A DNA stretch of 64,000 nt from Centipeda flueggei ATCC 43531 (GCF_000160695.1 NZ_GG694007.1:154613-218612), one strand, 5' to 3'. Positions 16,201 to 25,527 are shown, counted from the first letter of the stretch. Notes: generated by a model from the letters alone, not told the origin. Made by a program: numbers and translations.

Positions 16201-18177
16201 ATGTCCATCAAACAAAAGCTGCTGCTTATGGGCGCCGTCATGGCGATCCTTGTCGGCGTGATCTGCGCGGTTGGCTATCACAGGGCACAAAGTGCCCTCG
16301 TTGAGAGCACCTCCAACGAGATTGACGCTGCGCTGAACGTCGAAGCTGCATCGCTGAACGGCTGGCTGCTGGAAAGAAAGCAGCTCGCTCAGAGCGCGGC
16401 AAATCTGCTCACCGCCATGGCGGGCAGTCCCATGGAACATGACCGCAGTCTCATGAGTCTTGCCACCGGCGACAAGGCGATCCTTGACCTCAGTCACGGT
16501 GCCGAAAACGGTACTTTCATCAGCTGGGTGGATGGAGATATCACCGCCGAGATGGATCCGCGCACGCGCGACTGGTACAAAGATGCAAAGGCAGCGGATG
16601 CCCCCGGCTTCACCTCAGTGTACCAGGATCCGCTGAACAAAAAGCTGATCATCTCGGCTACTGCTCCCTACCGAACACCAGACGGAACCTTCGCAGGTGC
16701 CGTCTGCGCCGACGTCACACTGGACACGCTCTCCGCACGCGTACAGGAACTGAAATACCACGGCGAAGGGAAAGGCGTCATCATCGACCGCACAGGTATC
16801 ATTATCACGGATGCCGACGGCAATACCCTGCGCAAAGCGTCGGATGATCCCGTCCTCAAGGATCATCTCGCGGAAATGCAGGAGAAAAAACAGGGACACT
16901 TCGTCGCCCCCATGGATGATGAGGAGCAGATCATCGCCTATACAACCGTCCCCGAAACGGGATGGATCATCGCCATTGCTGTTCCCGAGCGCGTGGCATT
17001 TGCTCAGCTCGCGGATCTGCGCATCTCCTATGCGGGGCTGACCATTGTCGGCATCCTGCTCGTCATCGGCATCATCATCGCCCTGCTGCGCTTTGCCGCG
17101 ACGATCACAACGGCAACGGAGGAACTCACGGGTCATGTGGATGCGCTTGCCCACGGACAGCTGAACCTCCCCGATCTCCCTGTGAACTCGGACGACGAGC
17201 TCGGACGGCTCGCCGCGAACTTCAACACCATGACGAAGAACATCCGTGATCTCATCAAACAGGTCGCATCGACCGCCGAGCAGCTCGCCGCTTCCTCCGA
17301 GGAGCTGACGGCAGGTGCACATCAGATGGCAGAGTCCGCCACGGAAATCGCGGGCACGGTCTCCTCCGTCGCGAACGGCACAGAGAAACAGCTCACCACA
17401 CTCTCTGCAGCGCGCAGCAGCATCCACAAGGTATCGGACGATATCGGAGCAATGTCTGCGAAGTCTGCTTCCGTCGCAGATGAGTCCGCTGCGACCGCCG
17501 AAGCCGCCCAGAAGGGTACATCTTTGATGAACGATGCCATGGACAAAATGACCGCCATCGAGCAGAGCGTCCAGCGTTCGGCGGAGGTCGTGGAGAAACT
17601 CGGCGAGAGCTCCCAGCAGATCGGCGAGATCGTCGAGACCATCTCCGCCATTGCCGAGCAGACGAATCTCCTCGCGCTCAACGCTGCCATCGAGGCGGCA
17701 CGCGCGGGCGAGACGGGACGCGGCTTCGCTGTCGTCGCCGAGGAGGTCAGAAAGCTCGCCGAGCAGTCACGCGACGCCGCCGACCAGATCAAGGAGCGCA
17801 TCACCTCCGTCCAGAGCGACACGACGCATGCTGTCACTGCCATGCAGACCGGTACAGAAGAGGTTCAGGTCGGTGCGGGCGCGATTCATGCCGTCGGCGA
17901 GCAGTTCGACAGCATCATGCACAAGGTCGATGCGATCAATACGGAGATGGCAGAGATCAATGCGGCGATGCAGGACGTCACAGGCGGTGCGGAGAATGTG
18001 GTCAGCGCCACTGATGCCGCCGACGACATCTCCCAGACCACGGCGACGCACATGCAGACCATCGCCTCCGCCTCAGAGAGCCAGTCCGCATCGAGCGAGG
18101 AGATTGCCGCTGCCTCACAGGCACTCGCCGTCCTCGCCACCGACCTGCAGAATACGACGCAGAAATTTACCTTCTGA
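16201..18177 (+). CDS. Methyl-accepting chemotaxis protein with Cache sensor
   Basis: 658 residues. One N-terminal membrane helix, an extracytoplasmic double-Cache domain (about 35-275, with DPRTRDWYKDAK and YRTPDGTFAGAVCADVTLDTL), a second helix (AGLTIVGILLVIGIIIALL), a HAMP linker with DDELGRLAANFNTM, and a long cytoplasmic coiled coil with the signalling tip ISAIAEQTNLLALNAAIEA and GFAVVAEEVRKLA. It senses a small molecule outside the membrane and signals to CheA/CheW; the DxRxRxWY-type pocket is often used for amino or organic acids. GGGAGGAAG precedes the start. Confidence 0.95.
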   Translation: MSIKQKLLLMGAVMAILVGVICAVGYHRAQSALVESTSNEIDAALNVEAASLNGWLLERKQLAQSAANLLTAMAGSPMEHDRSLMSLATGDKAILDLSHGAENGTFISWVDGDITAEMDPRTRDWYKDAKAADAPGFTSVYQDPLNKKLIISATAPYRTPDGTFAGAVCADVTLDTLSARVQELKYHGEGKGVIIDRTGIIITDADGNTLRKASDDPVLKDHLAEMQEKKQGHFVAPMDDEEQIIAYTTVPETGWIIAIAVPERVAFAQLADLRISYAGLTIVGILLVIGIIIALLRFAATITTATEELTGHVDALAHGQLNLPDLPVNSDDELGRLAANFNTMTKNIRDLIKQVASTAEQLAASSEELTAGAHQMAESATEIAGTVSSVANGTEKQLTTLSAARSSIHKVSDDIGAMSAKSASVADESAATAEAAQKGTSLMNDAMDKMTAIEQSVQRSAEVVEKLGESSQQIGEIVETISAIAEQTNLLALNAAIEAARAGETGRGFAVVAEEVRKLAEQSRDAADQIKERITSVQSDTTHAVTAMQTGTEEVQVGAGAIHAVGEQFDSIMHKVDAINTEMAEINAAMQDVTGGAENVVSATDAADDISQTTATHMQTIASASESQSASSEEIAAASQALAVLATDLQNTTQKFTF

Positions 18178-18189
18178 AGCCAACGCAAG

Positions 18190-18224
18190 GACGCCCCTGC
18201 AGACATTTGCCGGGGCGTTTTACT
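18190..18224 (+). terminator. Terminator after the chemoreceptor gene
   Basis: ACGCCCC and GGGGCGT arms followed by TTTTACTTGTTTT. Confidence 0.75.
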
Positions 18225-18298
18225 TGTTTTCATCAGGCAATAACGCTATAATGACAAACACCATAAACAAGCAGCATCTCACCTCAGAAAGGACGCCC

Positions 18299-19051
18299 AT
18301 GACAGACATCATCGACCTGCATACCCACACCGTCGCGAGTATGCATGCATACAGCACCATCCGCGAGATGGCAGCGGCGGCAAAGGAAAAGGGGCTCGCC
18401 CTCCTCGGCATCTCTGACCACGCACCCGCCATGCCGGGGACATTCCACGAAATCTACTTCCACAACTTCAAGGTGATCGGTCACGCCTCCTACGGCGTCG
18501 AAATTCTCATGGGTGCTGAGCTGAACATCATGGACGGGACGGGACGCGTTGATCTGCCCGAAAATGTGCTGAAAAAACTCCACTACGCCATCGCAAGTCT
18601 GCACGATCTCGTGATCGCTCCCGGCAGCGTCGAGGAAAATACAGCGGCACTCTTAGGCGCAATGAAAAATCCCTACGTTACGATCATCGGACATCCCGAC
18701 AACCCCGCCTATCCCATCGATGCTGATGCAGTGGCACGCGCCGCTGCGGAGGAGCATGTTCTCATCGAGATGAACAATTCCTCGCACGACCCACATGGCA
18801 GCCGCCCCGGGAGCAGCCGCCTCGCGCGCGGTTTGCTCGCCGCCTGCCGCCGCCACGGCGCGCACATTCTCCTCGGCAGTGACGCGCACATCGATGCAGA
18901 TGTGGGGGAGCATGACTATACGCACGGCATCCTCAGGGAGATTGGTTTCCCCGCAGAGATGGTGCTCAACGACAATCCTGCACGGTTGAAGGCATGGCTG
19001 ATGAATCGCCATGAACGAAACGGAGTTCATGGTATGAAATATTTTTCTTAA
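18299..19051 (+). CDS. PHP-domain phosphatase/hydrolase, YcdX-like
   Basis: 250 residues of the PHP superfamily. Metal ligands are visible: IIDLHTHTVAS (HxH), LLGISDHAPAMPG, MGAELNI (Glu), IASLHD, VTIIGHPDNP and LGSDAHIDADVG (DxH). This is the YcdX/histidinol-phosphatase-like subgroup that hydrolyses phosphoesters with a trinuclear metal site. The true substrate is unclear. The ATG follows AGAAAGGA; the longer frame to the left is a shadow of the chemoreceptor. Confidence 0.85.
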   Translation: MTDIIDLHTHTVASMHAYSTIREMAAAAKEKGLALLGISDHAPAMPGTFHEIYFHNFKVIGHASYGVEILMGAELNIMDGTGRVDLPENVLKKLHYAIASLHDLVIAPGSVEENTAALLGAMKNPYVTIIGHPDNPAYPIDADAVARAAAEEHVLIEMNNSSHDPHGSRPGSSRLARGLLAACRRHGAHILLGSDAHIDADVGEHDYTHGILREIGFPAEMVLNDNPARLKAWLMNRHERNGVHGMKYFS

Positions 19052-19128
19052 TTGTTACCAATTATTTATATTTTATCCTTATTTATTGTTATTTATTGTT
19101 TTTCTGCCGTAAATACCTGCGGCAGCAC

Positions 19129-19166
19129 AAAAGTGCCGGTCAAGAAACTCTTGACCGGCACTTTTT
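19129..19166. terminator. Shared bidirectional terminator
   Basis: AAAAGTGCCGGTCAAG and CTTGACCGGCACTTTT pair perfectly with A- and T-runs on both sides. It lies between the PHP gene and the convergent RelB-like gene. Confidence 0.9.
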
Positions 19167-19180
19167 ACATGACGATGTCC

Positions 19181-19405
19181 TTACTCCTCGTCGCCGCCCC
19201 ATGAGGTATCCGTGAAAAGCTCAAGGGGCTCTCCCGGAAGGGCACGCTGTGCGGAGATTTCGAACGGTATTTTCTGCGTTCGCACGCAGGCGATGGCGAA
19301 CATATTGATCGCCGTGGACATATTCATCCCGACCGCACCGCAGAACTGCTCAAAGCTCTTTTTGAGCTCAGCATCCATGCGGATACTGATGCTGGTCTGT
19401 GCCAT
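19181..19405 (-). CDS. RelB/DinJ-type antitoxin, no partner toxin seen
   Basis: 74 residues. The N-terminus MAQTSISIRMDAELKKSFEQFC is a ribbon-helix-helix DNA-binding unit as in DinJ/RelB, and GMNMSTAINMFAIACVRTQKIPFEI is the typical second helix and dimer region. The acidic tail would be the toxin-binding part. Normally a RelE/YafQ RNase gene follows within a few bases; here the next sequence is a shared terminator and a convergent gene. It starts 43 bases after the sigma-factor gene on the same strand, so both may share a transcript. Confidence 0.8.
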   Translation of the reverse strand: MAQTSISIRMDAELKKSFEQFCGAVGMNMSTAINMFAIACVRTQKIPFEISAQRALPGEPLELFTDTSWGGDEE

Positions 19406-19448
19406 ATATGACATCCCCTTTACAAACTCACATGCTTTTTTAAGAATA

Positions 19449-20081
19449 TCATATTTTATGTGCTGTTGCAAGAGGAAGTGCCGCACAGGCGCGCAGTTTT
19501 CGCAGGAGATTTGCCTTGCTCTTGGAGAGCGCCCCCGCGCTCGTGCCGAGGAGCACTGCAATGCGGCGCAGGGTGAGGTCGCGAAAGTAGTGGAGGTCGA
19601 GTACCTCCTTCTCCCGCTCCGTGAGGCGGTGCATCGCGCGCGTGAGGATGTCCTCGGCAAGAAGCCGCTCATCTGCCCGCTCAGTCGGACAGACGGTGCC
19701 GCATGCCGCCCACGCCTCATGCCCTGCAGCATCTTCCTGCGGCGCACAGGTGCGCGCCCGCCGCCGCAGCTCCCGCCGAAACTCTGCGATGAGTGCGTGG
19801 TGGACGCGTGCCTTGACGAATCCCGCAAACGGCGGACCGTACGCTGCATCATAGTCGTGCAGTGCCTCGATGAAGGCGAGGATGGCGACATTCTCCGCCT
19901 CCGCCGCGAGAGCACTGCCGCGCAGATACGACGCATGAGACTCTGCCGTGATCAGCCCGCGGTAACGAGCCGTCATCTCCGCCATTGCCGCCGCCTCACC
20001 GCGTACTGCTCGTGCGATGACAGCATCCTCCTCCGCCTTTGTGAGCAGCGGAACGTCTCGTCTTTTTTCTTTCGATTTCAT
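19449..20081 (-). CDS. Sigma-70 family sigma factor (regions 2 and 4)
   Basis: 210 residues. Region 2 is seen at EDAVIARAVRGEAAAMAEMTARYRGLI through AAYGPPFAGFVKARVHHALIAEFRRELRRR, and region 4 at RAMHRLTEREKEVLDLHYFRDLTLRRIAVLLGTSAGALSKSKANLLRKLR, a helix-turn-helix for the -35 element. Size and layout fit SigH/ECF-like alternative sigma factors. No anti-sigma gene is next to it. The ATG for MKSKEKRRD is 8 bases after AAGGAGG, and an earlier ATG is closer to no ribosome site. Confidence 0.8.
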   Translation of the reverse strand: MKSKEKRRDVPLLTKAEEDAVIARAVRGEAAAMAEMTARYRGLITAESHASYLRGSALAAEAENVAILAFIEALHDYDAAYGPPFAGFVKARVHHALIAEFRRELRRRARTCAPQEDAAGHEAWAACGTVCPTERADERLLAEDILTRAMHRLTEREKEVLDLHYFRDLTLRRIAVLLGTSAGALSKSKANLLRKLRACAALPLATAHKI

Positions 20082-20167
20082 GTGATATTCCTCCTTCAAA
20101 CATACGTTTTGTTAAAAGGAGTATATCCGCTTGCTGCCCACAGCGCAAAAGCACCATCCATGCGATG

Positions 20168-20196
20168 GCAGAAAAAAGCCGCAGATTGCTCTGCGG
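20168..20196 (-). terminator. Terminator of the GGDEF/EAL gene
   Basis: On the minus strand CCGCAGA and TCTGCGG form a stem followed by CTTTTTTC. Confidence 0.8.
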
Positions 20197-20248
20197 TGTC
20201 GGATATTTTATTCTATTTTCCCGCCGGTGCGGCTCTCACGAAAATATT

Positions 20249-22423
20249 TTACTCCGCTGCAGTCTCTGTGAGAGCAGAAAGTGCTGCACCGATGACGTTC
20301 TCATCAATTGTCTGGATGCAACAGATGACATATGCATGTTCCTCCAGGCGGAACGGGATGAGATGATGCAGGCGCAGGACGCGCGTTCCATCGGGCATTC
20401 GCTTATGCAGAAGAATAGTATGATCGGCACTGCTCTCTGCCCCGCCAAGAATGGCAGTAAAGTGCGGCTCGCTGCAGAACTGCTCAAACAGTTTTCGTTC
20501 CTCCGGGAGGATCATCGCGGCGGCATATCTCTGCACCAGTGTCTCATACGGCTCGAAGCTGTTGAGGAAGCTCGGCTCGGAGGCCGAGCAGTAGAGCTGC
20601 GTCAGGCGATGTTTGTGGAGATCATAGAGATCGACGCGGTCATAGAGCTCGACAATCTGGTTCATGGCCTCCTGCATCGATCCGGCCTCAGGGCTGAAGC
20701 GCGAGATGTTCACCGTCGCCATGAGGAAGACGGCACGCATATCATCCTCGTCGCGTGCAATGAGGCGCAAACGCACACTGTTGAACGAGTCTCGCGTGAT
20801 GAAGTCCGTATACACCTCACGCCCCGTGTGATCCGCCTCCTCCATCATGCATGCGATCATGCGCTGATGTTGGTGGAGCCGACGCTCATAGTGCGGTGTA
20901 TGTACACTTTCTTCGTCGAGCTCAATGCTCTTGAGGAAAAGGCGAAACATGTGGTTTTGATAAAGGTACTTGAACGAGCCGTCACACTCCTCGAGAATGG
21001 CAATGGCAAGTGCATCACCGATCTCAGGCGATCCGCGGCGCTCAAGCGGCGTATTCGAAAGGACATTGATCGCGCCGATCTTCGCATAGTAGCTGCCGAG
21101 GCGAAACGGTTCCGTCTTTGCCTTTGCCGCAGGGCCATAGCAGTAAGCAATGGCGTCTGTGAGCGGAATCGGAGGACTGAACAGATACCCCTGCACCTTT
21201 TCGCAGCCGATCTCCTGGAGAAAGGCGAATTGTTCCTCCGTCTCGACTCCCTCGGCGAGTGTGTGCATCCCAAGCTCCTTTGCCATGTTGACGATGGAGC
21301 GGATGACGACGGCAGACTTCGGATTGGTATCGAACGAACGCAGGAAATTCATGTCAATTTTCAGCACATCAAAAACATAATCCTTGACGTTGTTCAGCGA
21401 GGAGTACCCGCTGCCGAAGTCGTCCATCCAGACTTCGTAGCCTGCTGTACGAAACCGCGCAATCTCCCCCTGCAGGAATGCTTCATCATGATTCAGTGCT
21501 CCCTCCGTGACCTCGATGTTGAGCATCTGACGGGGCACGTCATAGCGCAGGCGGACATCCTCGACCGCCTGTACCATGTCCATCAGGCGAAAGTCCGCCC
21601 GGGAAAGATTCACTGAGACGCGCAGAAGATTCCAGTCCGGCATATCGCTGCGCATCTGTACGATATGGCGGCAGACCAGCTCGATGATATAGAGATCAAG
21701 CTGGGGGGAGAGATGGGCATCCTCCAGCACGGGGACAAACACCCCGGGGGAGATCATTCCATAGACGGGGTCACGCCATCGGGCAAGGGCCTCAAGCCCG
21801 CAGATCTCGCGCGTCATCGTGCGGATCTCGGGCTGATAGAACACCTCGATGTACCCCGCGTCCCGAGCCTCCTGAAACGATCGAATAATATGGTTGCGGA
21901 AGTTGAGCTCATCCTCCATCGCCGGATCGAATATCGCCCACACAAGATCATAGGTGCTCTTGATGCTGTTGCAGGCAATCTTCGCGCGATCGATAATGAG
22001 CGCAATATCCATTACGTCCTCGCTGGGACTGTAGATGCCCGCCTTTACCTCCATCGGCAGCTGCGGATCATAGACATGAATGCGGTCATGGATGAACTGG
22101 ATCTGTCCGCCAGGATTTTCGATCACCGTGGCGACAACGAAATGATCATCATTAAACCGCGCGATGAGGTCCCCTGTGAATGACTCACGCAGGAGATCTG
22201 CCATGTAGCGCAGGAATCGATTGCCCTGCTGAAAGCTATAGCGTTGATTAAAGCTTTTAAAATTCTCAACATCAAAATAAATAAACGTGAGCGGCTCCGT
22301 CATCGGATCCTGAAGATGAACCGATGCATGGCGCATGAACTGCATCATATTGAGAAGTCCGGTCACCTGACAGCAATCCCGTTCACCGTAGTGTCCCAGC
22401 AATATCTCCCCTACTCTCTTCAT
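20249..22423 (-). CDS. GGDEF-EAL protein with degenerate GGDEF, likely c-di-GMP phosphodiesterase
   Basis: About 724 residues from the ATG (a TTG 36 bases upstream is also possible). An N-terminal GGDEF-type domain keeps the fold (LTFIYFDVENFKSFNQRY) but the active loop reads R-F-N-D-D-H-F instead of GGDEF, so it should not make c-di-GMP. The EAL domain is intact: EALARW, VNLSRADF, NIEVTE, DDFGSGYSS, KIDMNFL and EGVET. A C-terminal region of about 300 residues resembles a PAS-type sensor plus linker. It starts 8 bases after a secreted-protein gene on the same strand. Confidence 0.85.
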   Translation of the reverse strand: MKRVGEILLGHYGERDCCQVTGLLNMMQFMRHASVHLQDPMTEPLTFIYFDVENFKSFNQRYSFQQGNRFLRYMADLLRESFTGDLIARFNDDHFVVATVIENPGGQIQFIHDRIHVYDPQLPMEVKAGIYSPSEDVMDIALIIDRAKIACNSIKSTYDLVWAIFDPAMEDELNFRNHIIRSFQEARDAGYIEVFYQPEIRTMTREICGLEALARWRDPVYGMISPGVFVPVLEDAHLSPQLDLYIIELVCRHIVQMRSDMPDWNLLRVSVNLSRADFRLMDMVQAVEDVRLRYDVPRQMLNIEVTEGALNHDEAFLQGEIARFRTAGYEVWMDDFGSGYSSLNNVKDYVFDVLKIDMNFLRSFDTNPKSAVVIRSIVNMAKELGMHTLAEGVETEEQFAFLQEIGCEKVQGYLFSPPIPLTDAIAYCYGPAAKAKTEPFRLGSYYAKIGAINVLSNTPLERRGSPEIGDALAIAILEECDGSFKYLYQNHMFRLFLKSIELDEESVHTPHYERRLHQHQRMIACMMEEADHTGREVYTDFITRDSFNSVRLRLIARDEDDMRAVFLMATVNISRFSPEAGSMQEAMNQIVELYDRVDLYDLHKHRLTQLYCSASEPSFLNSFEPYETLVQRYAAAMILPEERKLFEQFCSEPHFTAILGGAESSADHTILLHKRMPDGTRVLRLHHLIPFRLEEHAYVICCIQTIDENVIGAALSALTETAAE

Positions 22424-22430
22424 GCTCCTC

Positions 22431-23168
22431 TTAGAGCGAGATGCGTGCAAACTCTTCAATCATGTCGCGCAGGCTCATCCCGCTGGTTCCGCTCAGTACG
22501 CCTGAGCGCTCGCCAGGCGCCTGTTTCATCTTTGCAACGACTGCATCGAAGAGATCATCCTCGATTGATCCCGGAACCAGCTGCTCCCAGTTTGCGGCAT
22601 CATAGGGGCGCTCCTTAACAGCGTTCTCCGGGCGTCCCGTCACCTCAAGTTCGGAGATGAACATAATCTCGCGCCGCTCGGGGCTGATGTAGTAATGCTC
22701 CAAAAAGTACTTGTTCGGGCGTACCTTGCCATCCTCGGAAACCGTGCTGCCCGTCGTGTTCTCCACAAGACGCACCCATGCCTCGATCATGCGCTCCCTT
22801 CCGCTGTTCGGGCGCAGAACCCAGCGCGAATTCTTCGAATCCAGATAATAGGTAAAGCCGTTGTCCACAAAGAGGGTCTTGTAGCGTGCCTTCTTCTCAC
22901 GCTTCTGCTCTGCCTTTTTCGCCGCACGGGCGGCTTTCTTTGCCGCCCGTGCCTGCGCCTTCTCTGCATCGCGCGCAGCCTTTGCCTCTGCCTTCGCATC
23001 CGCCGCAGTGCTCTGCGCCGCCTGATCCGCAGGCTGTTCCGTACTGCCTGCCCCCTGCATCAATGCGGCCTCGGCTTCCGTATCGGACGCCGCTGCCGTA
23101 CTCACACTGCCGCCGGCCGCGAACATGATCAGCGTCCCGATCGCAATTCCCTTCCAATAGTTCGTCAT
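22431..23168 (-). CDS. Secreted Ala/Lys-rich protein with C-terminal folded domain, 245 aa
   Basis: A signal peptide (MTNYWKGIAIGTLIMFAAGGSVSTAAA) leads to an Ala/Lys/Glu/Gln coiled-coil region (about 45-95, KAARAAKKAEQKREKKA) and a folded domain with VDNGFTYYLDSKNSRWVLR and NTTGSTVSEDGKVRPNKYFLEHYYI. The folded part recalls small periplasmic proteins of Selenomonads but I cannot name a family. It is upstream of and probably cotranscribed with the EAL protein. Confidence 0.65.
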   Translation of the reverse strand: MTNYWKGIAIGTLIMFAAGGSVSTAAASDTEAEAALMQGAGSTEQPADQAAQSTAADAKAEAKAARDAEKAQARAAKKAARAAKKAEQKREKKARYKTLFVDNGFTYYLDSKNSRWVLRPNSGRERMIEAWVRLVENTTGSTVSEDGKVRPNKYFLEHYYISPERREIMFISELEVTGRPENAVKERPYDAANWEQLVPGSIEDDLFDAVVAKMKQAPGERSGVLSGTSGMSLRDMIEEFARISL

Positions 23169-23359
23169 CCTACCGTTCCGCCCTTCCCGTCTCTATCAAA
23201 ATATATGCCGTATTGCGCGCCCCCACTGTGTCATACGCAAAAACGGTATAAGAAACACACATTATGCTGTCCTAATTAATTTCGACACAGACCGTGTAAA
23301 TCCTTTACTGAAACATGGGTTTTTTTGATTCCGTCCGCCCAAAGCAGAGGCCCTCTTTG

Positions 23360-24082
23360 CTAAACGATCGGCCGACGTGTCGGCGCTCCCCCGCCGCGCG
23401 GATAGGCGGCAGGGGTCTGCCGCTCCTTGGTCACCGTGAGCATCGCACGCACATCGTCGAGCCCCGGCAGACGCACGGGGCGCGCCGTGATGCGGCCGCC
23501 GCCGAGCACCTCCGCCGCGCGCCGCGCCTCCTTTTGCTCCGCGGCATAGGCGCGTCCCTTGAGCGCGAGCAGGGTTCCGCCGATGCGCACGAAGGGCAGT
23601 GCATACTCAAGGAGAACGGGCAGGCGTGCCACGGCGCGGCTCACGGCGATATCGTACGCCGCACGGTGCTCCGCCGTGCGTGCCGCCTCCTCCGCACGTG
23701 CGTGGATGCATCGCACATTTGGGAGTCCCATCGCCGCCGTCACCTCCATGAGGAAACGTACGCGCTTGTTGAGTGAGTCGAGGAGCGTCACCGTGAGATG
23801 CGGCGCATAGACCGCAAGCGGGATACCGGGGAGCCCCGCGCCCGTCCCCACATCGATCAGCGTCCGCGCCCCGTCGAACAGCGCGGCATCGTACGCCGTC
23901 AGGCTGTCGATGATATGCTTGACCGCGACATCCTCAGGTGCGGTGAGCGCCGTGAGATTCATGCGCGTGTTCCAGTCAAGGAGCATTTCATTGTAGACTG
24001 AAAACTGCCCGACCTGCTCCGCAGTCAGCGGGATGCCCGCCTCTGCCGCGCGCGCCGTAAGGATCTCCTCAAACGCCGTCAT
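23360..24082 (-). CDS. rsmG: 16S rRNA 7-methylguanosine-527 methyltransferase
   Basis: 240 residues. RsmG signatures are present: SVYNEMLLDWNTRMNLTALT at the N-terminus, SAM-binding motif I LIDVGTGAGLPGIPLAVYAP, LLDSLNKRVRFL, and DIAVSRAVARLPVLLEYALP. It methylates N7 of G527 in 16S rRNA. It lies 20 bases after the glycerate kinase gene on the same strand, not beside mnmG as in many Firmicutes. Confidence 0.95.
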   Translation of the reverse strand: MTAFEEILTARAAEAGIPLTAEQVGQFSVYNEMLLDWNTRMNLTALTAPEDVAVKHIIDSLTAYDAALFDGARTLIDVGTGAGLPGIPLAVYAPHLTVTLLDSLNKRVRFLMEVTAAMGLPNVRCIHARAEEAARTAEHRAAYDIAVSRAVARLPVLLEYALPFVRIGGTLLALKGRAYAAEQKEARRAAEVLGGGRITARPVRLPGLDDVRAMLTVTKERQTPAAYPRGGGAPTRRPIV

Positions 24083-24101
24083 ACTGCCCTCTTTCCTGCT
24101 C

Positions 24102-25331
24102 TCAGCCGCGAATCAGCAGCACCGACACATCGTTCACATTCGTCCCTGTCGGCCCCGTCACAATCAGCCCGCCCACGTCGTTCAGTGCGGGATAGGCATC
24201 GTTCTCCGCGAGCGCCTCCGCCGCACTCCGCCGCTCCTGTGCGAGTGCCGCCGCCGTGCCGCCGTCCACGTAGCCGCCCGCCGCATCCGTCGGGCCGTCC
24301 GTCCCGTCACTGCCGACACTGAACACGGCAACATTCGGGATGCCGGCAATGCCGTCCGCCGCCGCGAGTGCGATCTCCTGGTTGCGTCCGCCGCGCCCTC
24401 TGCCCTTCAGCTGCACCACCGTCTCACCGCCCGCGATATAGGCAAACGAGCCCGCGTGGGCGTGCGTGCGCGCAATCGCCGCGAGGAAGCGCCCCGCCTC
24501 GCGTGCCTCACAGTCAAGCTGATCGGTCAGGAGGACGGGCGTATAGCCGCGCCTCTGTGCCGCCTCGGCCGCCGCCGCACACAGCTCACGCACGCTGCCC
24601 GTGATGTGTGTCGTCACATTCGGCAGTTCCGCCGGCAGCGCTGCATCAAGCAGCTTTGTCGCGGCAGGGGATAAGCGAATGCTATACTTTTTCATGACAG
24701 CGTGTGCATCCTTCGCTGTCGATGTATCGGGATACGCGGGTCCCGATGCGATCATATCGAGCGGATCGCCGAGAATATCGCTCAGCACAATCGTAAAGAC
24801 CTGTGCGGGCGCACAGTGCTCTGCAAACCGCCCGCCCTTCACGGCACTCATCCGCTTGCGCAGCGTATTCACCGCGACGATGTCCGCCCCCGAGGCGAGC
24901 AGCTGCTCCGTCAGATCCGTCAGTTCCGCGGGCGGGATCAGCGGCTTTTCAAAGAGCGCACTCCCGCCGCCCGAGAGGAGAAAGAGCACCGTATCCTCCG
25001 CCGCAAGATCTGTCGTCAGATCCAGTGCCTCCTGCGTCGCCGCAAACGAATTCGCGTCCGGCACGGGATGTCCCGCCTCACGGCAGGAAATATTCGGTAT
25101 ATCACCCTTTATATGTCCATACTTTGTAATGACAATGCCGCGGTCAATGCGGCTGCCGAGCTCATCCGATGCCGCACGCGCCATCTGCCACGCCGCCTTG
25201 CCGACCGCGACCAGCACAATGCGCCCCGTGCCGAATGTATGCCCGCGCAGCGCCTTCTCCACCGCCGCATCCGGCAAAATCGCCGCCAATGATTCCTGTA
25301 TGATGCCATCCGCATCGCTGCGCAGATTCAT
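24102..25331 (-). CDS. Glycerate 2-kinase, MOFRL type
   Basis: 409 residues of the GckA/TtuD family that phosphorylates D-glycerate to 2-phosphoglycerate. Seen are the N-terminal VAVGKAAWQMA, the H-P-V-P-D of REAGHPVPDANS, the LFLLSGGGSALFEKP nucleotide region, VNTLRKRMSAVKGGR and the C-terminal MOFRL segment with GGETVVQLKGRGRGGRNQEIALAAA. The ATG 8 bases after AAGGAG is preferred over one 2 bases from it. It could finish the catabolic cluster to its right, since the hydroxyacid dehydrogenase there can make glycerate, though a toxin locus lies between. Confidence 0.9.
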   Translation of the reverse strand: MNLRSDADGIIQESLAAILPDAAVEKALRGHTFGTGRIVLVAVGKAAWQMARAASDELGSRIDRGIVITKYGHIKGDIPNISCREAGHPVPDANSFAATQEALDLTTDLAAEDTVLFLLSGGGSALFEKPLIPPAELTDLTEQLLASGADIVAVNTLRKRMSAVKGGRFAEHCAPAQVFTIVLSDILGDPLDMIASGPAYPDTSTAKDAHAVMKKYSIRLSPAATKLLDAALPAELPNVTTHITGSVRELCAAAAEAAQRRGYTPVLLTDQLDCEAREAGRFLAAIARTHAHAGSFAYIAGGETVVQLKGRGRGGRNQEIALAAADGIAGIPNVAVFSVGSDGTDGPTDAAGGYVDGGTAAALAQERRSAAEALAENDAYPALNDVGGLIVTGPTGTNVNDVSVLLIRG

Positions 25332-25395
25332 AATCATCGCTCCTTTTCTTCTTTCTTCCTATTATACCACACGATTCAAGAGGCGTCTTTTCCTC

Positions 25396-25424
25396 TTGTC
25401 AATCTGTATGTCACCTGTTATAAT
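25396..25424 (+). promoter_or_regulatory. Promoter for candidate antitoxin RNA
   Basis: TTGTCA and a perfect TATAAT with a 17-base spacer, reading toward the toxin 3' end. No protein-coding frame follows before the hairpin at 25485. Confidence 0.6.
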
Positions 25425-25430
25425 AGACAT

Positions 25431-25527
25431 AGAAAGAACGTCCCTAGCGGCATCTTTCCAGAGTCAAGTGTTATATTCATAGAGAATAACCGCTCGACCG
25501 GTCAAAGCTGGGCGGTTATTTCTTTTG
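25431..25527 (+). ncRNA. Candidate antisense RNA antitoxin (RatA-like arrangement)
   Basis: From the promoter at 25396 a transcript of about 95 bases would end at the stem AATAACCGC/GCGGTTATT (25485-25520) followed by TCTTTT. Its last 40 or so bases are complementary to the end of the small hydrophobic ORF on the other strand. This 3'-overlap layout is that of Bacillus txpA/ratA type I systems. Inference from layout only. Confidence 0.5.
25485..25527. terminator. Shared hairpin at toxin and antitoxin 3' ends
   Basis: AATAACCGC (25485-25493) pairs with GCGGTTATT (25512-25520). The plus-strand side has TCTTTT after it, the minus-strand side has only weak T content. Confidence 0.65.

Noticed and set aside
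16615..17427. Open frame opposite the chemoreceptor gene
   Set aside because: Antisense shadow of HAMP/coiled-coil coding sequence, no ribosome site.
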